Source: Saprospiraceae bacterium (GTDB taxonomy: Bacteria > Bacteroidota > Bacteroidia > Chitinophagales > Saprospiraceae). From it: a stretch of DNA of 64,000 bases. The stretch covers positions 220,001 through 284,000 of the forward strand of contig JADJLQ010000001.1 in NCBI GenBank assembly GCA_016709995.1, read 5' to 3'. The notes under the pieces were generated by a model that worked only from the letters and a program-made list of their open reading frames with translations, was not told the origin of the DNA and ran no database searches. Made by a program: the position numbers and the translations under genes. Shown here in pieces: positions 1-9,380 of this stretch; positions within the stretch are counted from its first letter, which is position 1; each line of letters opens with the position of its first letter.

Positions 1-1232
<1,232 letters not shown>

Positions 1233-1286
1233 CTTTTTATAATTATTCGATTTTAATTTCCTCACCCAATTTTCAAAATGATATTT

Positions 1287-1400
<114 letters not shown>

Positions 1401-1406
1401 ATATAA

Positions 1407-1441
1407 AAGTCTGCTATCTAACGATAGTAGACTTTTTTTTT
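1407..1441 (+). terminator. rrn operon intrinsic terminator
   Basis: An 11-bp hairpin (AGTCTGCTATC, loop TAAC, GATAGTAGACT, with one G-U pair) is followed directly by a run of eight or nine T. It lies a few bases after the 5S gene and is a classic rho-independent terminator for the rRNA operon. Confidence 0.9.
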
Positions 1442-1446
1442 GCCAT

Positions 1447-2436
1447 TTATTGGAGATTATGCCTCTGATCTGATGGTTGTAAGTATTGAATTCTCAGTAC
1501 TTCCAGGTACAATTCTTTTCGACTATAGGAAGACCCTTTATATTTTTTTAAATTGAGCTTGTCTAAGCATTCTATAATTGCAGCATTCAATTCTTTTAAG
1601 CTATAATAAGTATTGTGTCGCAATGGTGCATAAATATGATTGTAGGCAATTTGTACACATCGCTCTGCCATCGCCTTGTCTCTCGGTTTATAAGGACGAG
1701 TAGCACTAAAACATGACTTATAATGCTCTCCTAACTGATAACATAATTCAGTAAAGACCGGCTCATATCGGCTTGGACGACTTACAGCAGTTTTTAAATT
1801 AGCGCATAATATCGTTTTGGGGCTGCCACCATAATACTTCAGCATGGCATTAATACAATCATTAAAATCAAATGTGTTTTGACTTGGTACAGCCTTGCAA
1901 AACATTAAGCCACTACAAGGCAATACGCCAATAAATACCTGGCAGCTGATGACTTCTCCTGTAGAAAGATCAACATAACTAAGTTTTTTACCTGCAAAGT
2001 CTACCATAGCTTCCGCACCAGGATCGTGATCCAAATGCATCACCACTTCTTTGTGCCTGGTATACTCACCAAAGTGAAAACAGTACTGACTATAATTATA
2101 ACCATCTGGCTGGGTTTCTTTGTATTCCAGCCATAATTGTTGACGAGTAATCCCTACATTTTTTGAGCTCTTTTCAACCTCTCTAAAATAAACAATTAGC
2201 TTGCCGTATCGATTACCGAGATAACCTGTAGTATCGTCCTGCAAAGCCTCAGGATTGACCCTTTTAATCGAGCCATCCATATTATGATCTTTGTCTATAT
2301 GCTCACTTCTGAGATATTTTTTGATCGTCGTCTTAGATATACCCAGATCTCTTGCTATCCGTTTAATTGCATACCCTTGATGATGTAGTCGAAGTATCTG
2401 TTTTAACTGTTCCATCTTTATTGATTTTGCTGCCAT
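1447..2436 (-). pseudogene. istA: IS21 transposase IstA, truncated and probably inactive
   Basis: The 329-residue product has an N-terminal helix-turn-helix (about residues 8-45, with ISKTTIKKYL) and an rve-type integrase core. Two catalytic acids are visible: Asp146 in VDFAG and Glu258 in RDKAMAERC. The second Asp, expected in a PDNLKTAV-like motif, is replaced: the protein reads ILCANLKTAV with Ala212 there. IstA proteins usually run on well beyond 400 residues, so this one lacks its C-terminal domain and stops in RHNLQ next to the rrn terminator. Missing partner, missing C-terminus and missing catalytic Asp together indicate a dead copy. A small hairpin (ACCTG/CAGGT, 2437-2453) sits directly before the start codon. 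Confidence 0.85.
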
Positions 2437-2494
2437 ACCTGTTTTTTGCAGGTAAAGGACAGGTTAAAATCAATCAACTTTCTCAAACTATTTG

Positions 2495-2751
2495 GGGGTC
2501 AGAATACGCCGGAATGTCAGCCTTCTGATCCCAATTAAGGGGTCAGTCCCGAGCCTTCGGGAGTACCGGAATGTCAGGTCTCCTGATCCAAGAAACGGCC
2601 ATTCCCCAGTTTTCAAGATTCCTGGAATGTCTTCCCAGGCAGGGTGCCTTTTATTGAGCTTCTAAAAACCAATAATAAGGGGTCAGCTTGCCCGGAATAG
2701 GGGGGTCAGCTTGAAACGGAATTGGGGGGTCACAATGGTCCGGAATCTACA
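2495..2751. repeat. IS21 multiple terminal repeats (IstA binding array)
   Basis: At least five copies of a unit of the form GGGGTCAG-N(5-8)-CGGAAT lie between the istA start and the element end. Copies start at about 2495, 2539, 2678, 2701 and 2724. The copy at 2539 has a longer spacer containing a hairpin (TCCCGA/TCGGGA). The first two copies carry an extra downstream element, GGAATGTCAG followed by CTGATCC, and a decayed version (CCTGGAATGTCTTCC) lies near 2621. IS21 elements are known for such repeated transposase-binding sites at their ends. Confidence 0.75.
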
Positions 2752-3261
2752 CTTATTTTAATTCTATAGAAAGTATAGAATAAATTCAGCTATTGATAAT
2801 TCAGCAATAACCAACTATTGGGTCTTCAAAAAGTCAATAAATTGATGGATCAACAAGAAATCAATCAAGGTGCTTGCTCTGCAATCGCGTGTTTTCACAA
2901 CGATTATAAATGTGATTGATTTAATCAGTAAGGTGGATCTTTATTTAGAAGACTTTTAAAAATGATATATCATTCCCTTCAAAGGGACTTTATCTGATCA
3001 TGGATTGGATCGGATATTTGGATGCATTTCAATTGTGTAGGAGATAAAGTACCCAAGGCAGTAATATTAACTCGAAACCAGAAGTCTTGTTGAATTATTT
3101 AACTTTAAAATTTTTTAAAATATGTTCTTTAAGAAAACCAAATACATATATTTGTGTCGGCCATACATAGTTTACTTTTTAATCAAGACGACAATTATAA
3201 TTCCGATGAACGTGTATGGCCATTTTTTATTACTCGATTTGTACCCAACTTTTTGGTAGAG
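2752..3261. other. Gene-free region with inverted repeats
   Basis: About 510 bases separate the IS21 end from the next gene. I find no convincing ORF or tRNA. It is AT-rich and contains two inverted repeats: a bulged stem with arms at 2976-2995 and 3042-3058, and a 9-bp pair GGCCATACA (3159-3167) / TGTATGGCC (3213-3221). Neither is followed by a clear T-run on the strand of the neighbouring genes, so a terminator call is weak. Confidence 0.6.
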
Positions 3262-3681
3262 TTAAACAAATTCTGAGTCATTCCATTGTTTTCTTAGTTC
3301 TTTCAATTCGAGTTTATCTAAATCAGGCTCTATGCGTGGGGCATCGATCGAACTGGAGGGTGAGTTAGTTTTTTCCCTGTTCAACATAAATTGTATACGT
3401 TCTTCCCGCTCTCTTATTTTTTCTATTTCTTCATAAAATTTTCTTTCTTCCCAGTCTTTGCCAAAGCCTGGCCAGCCGAATACCCGAGCGTATTTAAATG
3501 CCAAGGCCAGGGATAAGCCTAAAACGGGATAAATAGACCAGAATTCGTGGCGATCGCTGACAAAGTTAATTGCCATGAGAAAGCAGCAGATCGTAACATA
3601 AACAAATAGAAACCTGTAGAAAGACTTCATTTCCTTTACTCGTTTTTCAGCTTTTAAATAGGTTATAGTTTTTTTATCCAT
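3262..3681 (-). CDS. 2TM domain-containing small membrane protein
   Basis: The 139-residue protein matches the Bacteroidota 2TM-domain pattern. It has an N-terminal basic/coiled stretch, two membrane helices (about 22-41 and 48-66), then the motif FGWPGFGKDWEERKF (68-82) and a charged, probably coiled C-terminal tail. In other members the 2TM segment often accompanies LytTR or histidine-kinase signalling proteins. Here it stands alone, and no biochemical role is known to me. It is the last gene of a minus-strand run, 89 bases after the preceding 121-residue membrane protein, so co-transcription is possible but not certain. Confidence 0.75.
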   Translation of the reverse strand: MDKKTITYLKAEKRVKEMKSFYRFLFVYVTICCFLMAINFVSDRHEFWSIYPVLGLSLALAFKYARVFGWPGFGKDWEERKFYEEIEKIREREERIQFMLNREKTNSPSSSIDAPRIEPDLDKLELKELRKQWNDSEFV

Positions 3682-3770
3682 TTGCGCCAGAGTTTTTCCA
3701 AAATTGGTATTAATTCCTGATTATAGCAAAGTTTTTGGAAGTGGAAGTGTTTTTTTCGACGGACTCCCTA

Positions 3771-4136
3771 TTATTTGCCTCGAACGAATGTACTTAAGCT
3801 AGTGCCACACCATGCTCCAAATGCTGAAGATATGGCTGCTATCAAGCCTGAAATTCCAATCAAAACTGCGGGTTTTTGGTCGCCAAACAAAACGCCTATA
3901 CGAGAAGATAACCTAGACGATGATTGGTGATCGATATAATATGCAGATATACCCCAAATAATAAACCCTAAAAGAAAAAAGAGGCTAATCTTTTGCAAGG
4001 GTTTTGCAGTGATAAAATAAGCTGATACTAAAGCACAAATGATAATAATATACCAGGGTAAGATGGTTTGAAAGAGTATACAAGCTACCACATAGCCTAT
4101 TACTACTAGTATGTTTGAGAGATTTGTTTTAGTCAT
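3771..4136 (-). CDS. Small four-helix membrane protein, unknown function
   Basis: The 121-residue protein is almost entirely hydrophobic, with about four predicted helices (roughly 8-25, 27-42, 50-67 and 88-110). A polar loop between helices 3 and 4 contains SSSRLSSRIGVLFGDQKPAV. I do not recognise the family. It begins 12 bases after the stop of the penicillin-acylase gene, so the two are probably translated from one message. Whether it helps membrane insertion or export of the acylase is speculation. Confidence 0.6.
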   Translation of the reverse strand: MTKTNLSNILVVIGYVVACILFQTILPWYIIIICALVSAYFITAKPLQKISLFFLLGFIIWGISAYYIDHQSSSRLSSRIGVLFGDQKPAVLIGISGLIAAISSAFGAWCGTSLSTFVRGK

Positions 4137-4148
4137 TTTGAATGTTTT

Positions 4149-6569
4149 TTAAAAAGATTGGACTCTTGAATTACCTTCGATCGAAGATCTACCCATGAAT
4201 TTGGCAGTTTGATAACTACCAGTTTTCCAGTCATTTATCATATTTGCATAATACTTCGATCCGGGATGGCCGCTTTGGCCACCTGGAAAGATCACGTGTG
4301 CTTTAGGCGAATCCTTTGATAATTCGACGATCATTCTCCAAGATGGGCCAGAACCATTTGAAATGGCGTTCAAAACATCGCTGGTACCTCCTGTAAGAAG
4401 AATTTCTGATGAAAATCCAGGAAGATTGGCCATATGTGGGATTTTGGTGTTTAAATATTTTCCCCAAGACTGAGCTGTCTTTGAGTTAAACTTGAGTTCA
4501 TTAAGAGTGAATAAGAAGGAGGTATTGGCAATATCCTTTGCAGTCTCTGTTTGAGGGGTGGACATTACATCAAATATTTTGTGTTTTGAATTAACAGGAT
4601 CCAATAAGTTATGGATGATGAAACTTTCAGGATATAATAGATTTGAGGAATCTTTAGAGGAATACAGTTCATCTAAAGTCATTTTGTAAAAGGATCTGAA
4701 CCATGTATGAAAAATTAATGCCCCAATTGAAGCGGAGTCATATGAAAAATCCCAATCGCGAAGGACCTTAACTGCTTCACTTTGTTCAGAAGTCAAAGTG
4801 GTATTATCCAACAAGGATAATAATAAGGGCAGCGTTTCTTGAGCTTTTAAACTAAAAGTGCTATTCTGAAGCTGCATCATATCTATTGGAGTCAAATTGT
4901 TCTTACCTGATAGGGCATTATTAATGATGCGGCCTCTGTAGTTTTCAAAGTCACCATTATAATAATAGGGGTAAGAAGGATCTGTACTATGCTGATTGGC
5001 ACTAGATACAAAACCTCTTGGTGGGTTTTTTACTCTTGGCAAATGCTCGTACGGGATAAAACCATGCCAGGCATTAGCTGAAGTAGCTCCATCCTGAACA
5101 AAAAGTCCCTGGCCGATCCTTTTTATTGGAAGATTTCCATTTACAGTGAGGGCTATATCACCACCGTTGGATGCAAAAACGAAATTTTGGGCTGGATTTG
5201 AATAGTTTTTGAGTGCATTGTAATAGTCATCATAATTTTTTGCTTTCATGAGATTTAAGAAGGTAGCACTTTCAAATTTGTCAGGAATTTCATGAGCAAT
5301 CCAATGATAAGCTAGTCCATGGTGGGCATCATTTATTTTTTCAGTCACGACTGGTCCCCAATCAGTGTATCTCACAGTATCGAAGATAGAGGCTTTGTTT
5401 TTTAACCTGATTTCTTCTATTTTGGTTGTCACTTTTCTGACTTCACCATCAATTAAGTACGACTGGTGAGAGGAATCGGTCCAATTAATCTGATACCAGT
5501 CGGCGACATCTTGTCCAACATTTGTTTCGCCCCAAGCGACATTTTTATTAAAACCAATCAAAATGAATGGTATCCCAGGTACAGATACCCCGTAAGCATC
5601 GATGGTAGGGGTATTAATATGATTTTCGAACCATATGGAGGGTAATGTCAATCTTAAATGAGGATCATTACAAAGAATAGGAAAGCCGGACTGTGTTTTC
5701 TCTCCTGATACTGCCCAATTATTACTGCCTTGCCCGGGAGGGGGCACTTCGTTTTCCCTTTGGTACAGATATCGTAATTCTGTAAATTGATTAGCTGTGA
5801 CTGTGTCTTTTGTTAAAGGTGCAAAACTCCATTTAGTATCTGCAGGAATAACTGGACTCTGCTCTTTGAAATAAGGAGGATATAAAAAATTGAAGAGACT
5901 ATCACCCAATAAATTTCTGGTATTGGTAGATTCCAAATCAGCTTCGCGGCTGCATAAAGATTGTGCCATATATTTGACTATTGAAGCCGATTTCAAAGGT
6001 GTCCAGGATTCGGGTTTAAATCCCATCAATTTGTATTCGACAGGATAATCTCTGGGTGATAAATTGTGGATATAATCATTGACTCCAGCGCAATATGCTT
6101 TCAGCAATGCATAGTTTAATGAATCTTTTTGCCAACCTTTTAAAGAATTCTCCGCTCCAAACATCATGCCTAACCTGCGCTGAGTGATATCTCTTTGAAT
6201 CAATCTTTCTCCTCCAAGCACCTCCGCTAGTCTGCCAGAGGCTGACCTTGAAAGCATGTCCATCTGCCAAAGTCTTTGTGATGCTATGCTATAACCTGAA
6301 ACATAAAAAGCTTCTGCTTCGCCTTGAGCGAAGATGTGAGGAACCAATCTGTCATCCCAATATACGGTTGCTTCGTTTTTTACAAATTGGTTATTGATTT
6401 TACCAAACTTGACATCATCTAAATAGGCATTGTGCCAAAATCCTGTGAATGGGCTCAGAAAAGGACCTAAAGCCGGTAAAGTCTCATCAGCAGTCACTAT
6501 TGGATTATTTAAAAAGACACTCCAGGCCAATGTCAATAAAAAGGGGAGCATTAATTTGATATACTTCAT
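4149..6569 (-). CDS. Penicillin acylase family protein (Ntn hydrolase)
   Basis: The 806-residue precursor belongs to the penicillin G / acyl-homoserine-lactone acylase family, N-terminal-nucleophile hydrolases that cleave amide-linked acyl chains. An N-terminal hydrophobic segment (about 5-20) should send it to the periplasm. The alpha segment runs to Gly281 and includes SQRLWQMDMLSR and SGRLAEVLGG. The self-processing site GQG|SNNWAVSG puts the catalytic Ser at 282. The beta segment has the family motifs NDPHLRLTLPS, WGETNVGQDVADWY, ASNGGDIA and near the end PGGQSGHPGSKYY. Length and motif order are normal. The natural substrate cannot be told; candidates are N-acyl homoserine lactones, acylated peptides or related amides. 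The gene follows yaaA by 22 bases and precedes a small membrane protein by 12. Confidence 0.92.
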   Translation of the reverse strand: MKYIKLMLPFLLTLAWSVFLNNPIVTADETLPALGPFLSPFTGFWHNAYLDDVKFGKINNQFVKNEATVYWDDRLVPHIFAQGEAEAFYVSGYSIASQRLWQMDMLSRSASGRLAEVLGGERLIQRDITQRRLGMMFGAENSLKGWQKDSLNYALLKAYCAGVNDYIHNLSPRDYPVEYKLMGFKPESWTPLKSASIVKYMAQSLCSREADLESTNTRNLLGDSLFNFLYPPYFKEQSPVIPADTKWSFAPLTKDTVTANQFTELRYLYQRENEVPPPGQGSNNWAVSGEKTQSGFPILCNDPHLRLTLPSIWFENHINTPTIDAYGVSVPGIPFILIGFNKNVAWGETNVGQDVADWYQINWTDSSHQSYLIDGEVRKVTTKIEEIRLKNKASIFDTVRYTDWGPVVTEKINDAHHGLAYHWIAHEIPDKFESATFLNLMKAKNYDDYYNALKNYSNPAQNFVFASNGGDIALTVNGNLPIKRIGQGLFVQDGATSANAWHGFIPYEHLPRVKNPPRGFVSSANQHSTDPSYPYYYNGDFENYRGRIINNALSGKNNLTPIDMMQLQNSTFSLKAQETLPLLLSLLDNTTLTSEQSEAVKVLRDWDFSYDSASIGALIFHTWFRSFYKMTLDELYSSKDSSNLLYPESFIIHNLLDPVNSKHKIFDVMSTPQTETAKDIANTSFLFTLNELKFNSKTAQSWGKYLNTKIPHMANLPGFSSEILLTGGTSDVLNAISNGSGPSWRMIVELSKDSPKAHVIFPGGQSGHPGSKYYANMINDWKTGSYQTAKFMGRSSIEGNSRVQSF

Positions 6570-6591
6570 GCGATTTGTTTTTTCGGTTAAT

Positions 6592-7331
6592 CTAACGAAC
6601 GAAAGTCAATAAATTTTTTTCAGATCGCAAAGGTTCGAAACTATATTTTTCGAGGTCAAAAGACTTTAAATCTTCTGATTTTTTGATTCGATTTTTTATG
6701 ATATACCTTGCCATATAGCCTCTGGCTTTTTTGGCACTGAATGAGATGACCTGGTATTTTCCAGCTCTTTTTTCTTCGAATCTAATGTGCAAAACAGGAT
6801 GATTCAGCATTTTTTCTTTTACTGCTAAATAATATTCTTCTGAAGCAAGGTTTACTAGTATTTTGTCTTTGGACTCTTTCATATCCTGATTGATTTTGTC
6901 AGTTAATTTTTCTCCCCAGTATTCGTATAAATTTTTTGACTTGCCGACTTTCAATCCACAGCCCATCTCTAATCTGTATTCCTGGATAAGATCTAGGGGA
7001 CGAAGTAATCCATATAAACCTGATAAAATGCGCAAGTGTTTTTGACTAAAATCGAGGTCACCTTTGTTAAAATCCTCCGCTTTCAGCCCTACATAACGGC
7101 CTGCTTAGATAATGACTCCGGCATGGTGAGATCAAATGATTTAAATCGCTTTACATTGAGATCGGCCAATGCTTTACTAATGTCCATCAATTTGATAAGA
7201 TCCAGGCTGGATTTCTTTCTCATTAGGGTTACCAATTCGGCAGTTTCAGATTGGAATCGAATGTCCGTGTGAATGGATAAGGGAATAGGCTTAAAATCTA
7301 ATTTTTTAGCCGGGGATATTAAGAGCAACAT
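6592..7331 (-). pseudogene. yaaA: Peroxide stress protein YaaA, interrupted by a frameshift
   Basis: YaaA (DUF328/UPF0246) in E. coli lowers free iron and limits oxidative DNA damage during peroxide stress. Here it is in two pieces: an N-terminal part at 7331-7089 starting MLLLISPAKKLDFKP and stopping at SKQAVM, and a C-terminal part that becomes readable in another frame and includes LRILSGLYGLLRPLDL, NLASEEYY and SAKKARGYMARYI. Reading across the junction, the expected KQAVYVGLKAEDFNKGDLDF is restored by one extra T in GTTAT (plus strand near 7092-7097). Both halves otherwise look intact and well conserved, so either the gene has just been lost or the consensus dropped a base. Together the parts give about 247 residues, the normal length. 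Confidence 0.88.
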
Positions 7332-7360
7332 ATCCTGTAAAATTAATAAGCCCTAGTTAG

Positions 7361-7383
7361 AATCTTATGGTTTTTATAAGATT
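7361..7383. repeat. Perfect 8-bp palindrome between yaaA and icd
   Basis: The arms AATCTTAT (7361-7368) and ATAAGATT (7376-7383) are separated by GGTTTTT. The site lies 30 bases before the yaaA start in the divergent yaaA/icd intergenic region, where a regulator-binding site would be expected. No T-run follows on either strand, so it is unlikely to be a terminator. Function unproven. Confidence 0.45.
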
Positions 7384-7534
7384 TAGCCTTCTTATGGACC
7401 CATTTTTACTTCCCCAGGCAGGTAGACCTATCCAAGTACATAAGATTATATCAGTCAAGCTATCTGACAAAGCCTAAAGAATGGTATTTTTACAGTTAAA
7501 ATTTAATTATTCAAACACATAATTTATTCTGAGT

Positions 7535-8767
7535 ATGCAAAAAATAAGGGTGGCCAATCCTGTGGTCGAAATGGATGGTGATGAAATGACCAGGATTATT
7601 TGGAAGTTTATAAAAGAGAAGCTTATCCTGCCTTATCTGGATGTGCCTATCGAATACTATGATCTTGGAGTGGAATATCGGGATCAGACCAATGATCAAG
7701 TGACTATAGACGCAGCAAATGCTATTAAAAAATATGGAGTAGGCATCAAGTGTGCGACCATTACTCCAGATGAAGCCAGAGTAGAAGAGTTTCACCTCAA
7801 GCAAATGTGGAAGAGCCCCAATGGTACTATAAGAAATATATTAGACGGTACCGTGTTTAGAGAACCAATCGTTATGAAAAATGTGCCTCGAATTGTCTCC
7901 AACTGGACTGCGCCGATCGTAGTAGGCAGGCATGCTTTTGGCGATCAGTATAAAGCTACTGACTTTGTGACCAAAGGCAAAGGTAAACTCACCATCACCT
8001 TTACTCCTGAAGATGGTAGTGCCGGTATTACGCATGAGGTCTATCAATTTAAAGGTGACGGCGTCGCACTGGCGATGTACAATACGGATGAAAGCATCAG
8101 AGGTTTTGCAAGGGCATGTTTTAGAATGTCTCTTCAAAAAAAATGGCCTTTATATCTTTCTACCAAAAATACCATACTTAAAAAATACGATGGCCGGTTC
8201 AAAGATATATTTCAAGAGGTATATGATTTGGAATTTAAAGCTGATATGGAGGCTTCAAATCTCATCTACGAACATCGACTGATAGATGATATGGTAGCCT
8301 CTGCACTTAAATGGAATGGTAATTTTGTGTGGGCATGCAAGAATTATGATGGTGATGTGCAAAGTGACCAGGTGGCACAGGGGTTTGGATCTCTTGGATT
8401 GATGACCAGTGTGCTTGTCACGCCTGATGGGGAGACCATGGAAGCAGAAGCTGCTCATGGCACTGTGACCCGTCACTACCGGGAATATCAGGCAGGAAGG
8501 CCTACCAGTACCAATCCCATAGCATCGATTTTTGCCTGGACCCGCGGATTGGAGTTTAGAGGGAAAAAGGATGGTAACCAGGAGCTGATAGATTTTTGTC
8601 AAAAACTTGAGCAAGTGTGTATCGAAACCGTCGAAAGCGGGAAAATGACAAAGGATCTGGCAGTCTGTATCCATGGCAATAAAGTATCGCATGGTACGCA
8701 CTATCTTTATACCGAGGAATTTTTGGATGCTATCGATGAAGGTTTAAAATCAAAATTAAATATGTAA
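7535..8767 (+). CDS. icd: NADP-dependent isocitrate dehydrogenase (eukaryote-like, homodimeric)
   Basis: It converts isocitrate to 2-oxoglutarate with NADPH production in the TCA cycle. The 410-residue protein matches the IDH1/IDH2-like subfamily rather than E. coli-type Icd: it begins with VANPVVEMDGDEMTRIIWKF and carries NGTIRNILDGTVFREPI and GRHAFGDQYKATDF. Substrate-binding arginines fall at 100, 109 and 132, as far as I recall the same numbers as in human IDH1. The C-terminal half includes LIDDMVAS, the metal-binding DGDVQSDQVAQGFGSLGLM region and AEAAHGTVTRHYR. Length is full. Its stop codon overlaps the start of the following lipoprotein gene (TAATG), indicating translational coupling. 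Confidence 0.95.
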   Translation: MQKIRVANPVVEMDGDEMTRIIWKFIKEKLILPYLDVPIEYYDLGVEYRDQTNDQVTIDAANAIKKYGVGIKCATITPDEARVEEFHLKQMWKSPNGTIRNILDGTVFREPIVMKNVPRIVSNWTAPIVVGRHAFGDQYKATDFVTKGKGKLTITFTPEDGSAGITHEVYQFKGDGVALAMYNTDESIRGFARACFRMSLQKKWPLYLSTKNTILKKYDGRFKDIFQEVYDLEFKADMEASNLIYEHRLIDDMVASALKWNGNFVWACKNYDGDVQSDQVAQGFGSLGLMTSVLVTPDGETMEAEAAHGTVTRHYREYQAGRPTSTNPIASIFAWTRGLEFRGKKDGNQELIDFCQKLEQVCIETVESGKMTKDLAVCIHGNKVSHGTHYLYTEEFLDAIDEGLKSKLNM

Positions 8768-9375
8768 TGAAGCAATTTCTGTCCTTGGCTTTCGGTATCC
8801 TAATATTAACCACTTGTGGTTCTCCAAAATCGATACAAGATTCAAAAAACACTGGTGAATGTGCTGAAGAGGCTACTGTGCGGGATTATACAGGATTGGA
8901 TGCCTGTCGTTTTCTACTGGAACTAAAGGATGGTACCAGACTTATTCCGGTAGAATTGTCAGATAAAGAGTTTTTATTTAGCGAAGGTCAATTAGTAAAG
9001 ATTAGTTATAAGAAAATGAAGGATGTCGTCACCGCTTGCCTTACCGCCGCTGAGCCAGTAGAAATAAGCTGCATCACCCAGATAAAACCTGGAGAAAAAC
9101 AAGGGCAGGTCTTTTTCAAGCCTGTTTGTTCTGATACAGATGCTCCACTTAGTGTAGGATGGTTGAATAAAGCCATTATCAGGAATAAGGCAAATTCTGT
9201 TAGTAGGGGATACCAGGAGAATAAACCGTACTACGTGCTTTATGGCAATGTATATGGATTGTTGTTTGATTGTTTTGGGGAATTGGTCTGTGAATATCCT
9301 TTGAAAGAAGAATCAGCCTGCACCGCGAGAATATCTCGATTGTCCAATTTTAAATCAGTATGGGCGCTTAAATAA
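8767..9375 (+). CDS. Hypothetical lipoprotein
   Basis: The 202-residue protein begins with a lipoprotein signal (FLSLAFGILILTTC, lipidated Cys17). The first half holds a small domain with paired cysteines around VRDYTGLDACRFLLELKDG and VEISCITQI, a pattern seen in short Bacteroidota lipoproteins of unknown function. The second half (about 120-202) contains GWLNKAIIRNK and further cysteines (CFGELVCEYP), perhaps forming disulfides. It overlaps the icd stop by one base and ends 5 bases before ruvB, so it sits inside an icd-lipoprotein-ruvB run. No role can be assigned. Confidence 0.75.
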   Translation: MKQFLSLAFGILILTTCGSPKSIQDSKNTGECAEEATVRDYTGLDACRFLLELKDGTRLIPVELSDKEFLFSEGQLVKISYKKMKDVVTACLTAAEPVEISCITQIKPGEKQGQVFFKPVCSDTDAPLSVGWLNKAIIRNKANSVSRGYQENKPYYVLYGNVYGLLFDCFGELVCEYPLKEESACTARISRLSNFKSVWALK

Positions 9376-9380
9376 TTTGA

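Larger units (their letters stand above)
1441..2751 (-). mobile_element. IS21-family insertion sequence remnant
   Basis: This holds an istA-type transposase gene on the minus strand and, beyond its start, an array of terminal repeats typical of IS21 elements. Read on the minus strand, the outer end begins TGTAGATTCCGGACC at 2751, consistent with an IS21 TG... terminus. The other end is missing: there is no istB ATPase gene and no second terminal repeat, and the sequence abuts the T-run of the rrn terminator at about 1441. The element therefore appears deleted on its distal side. With only one end left, no target duplication can be checked. Confidence 0.85.

Noticed and set aside
2495..2751. 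CRISPR-like array
   Set aside because: Repeats are short, unequal and unevenly spaced, and match IS21 terminal repeats; no cas genes are present.
4149..6569. Beta-lactam biosynthetic or resistance cluster around the penicillin acylase
   Set aside because: No beta-lactam synthesis or beta-lactamase gene is nearby; the family mostly acts on other amides.
8255..8701. 148-codon frame on the minus strand
   Set aside because: Shadow of icd, which is strongly supported on the plus strand.
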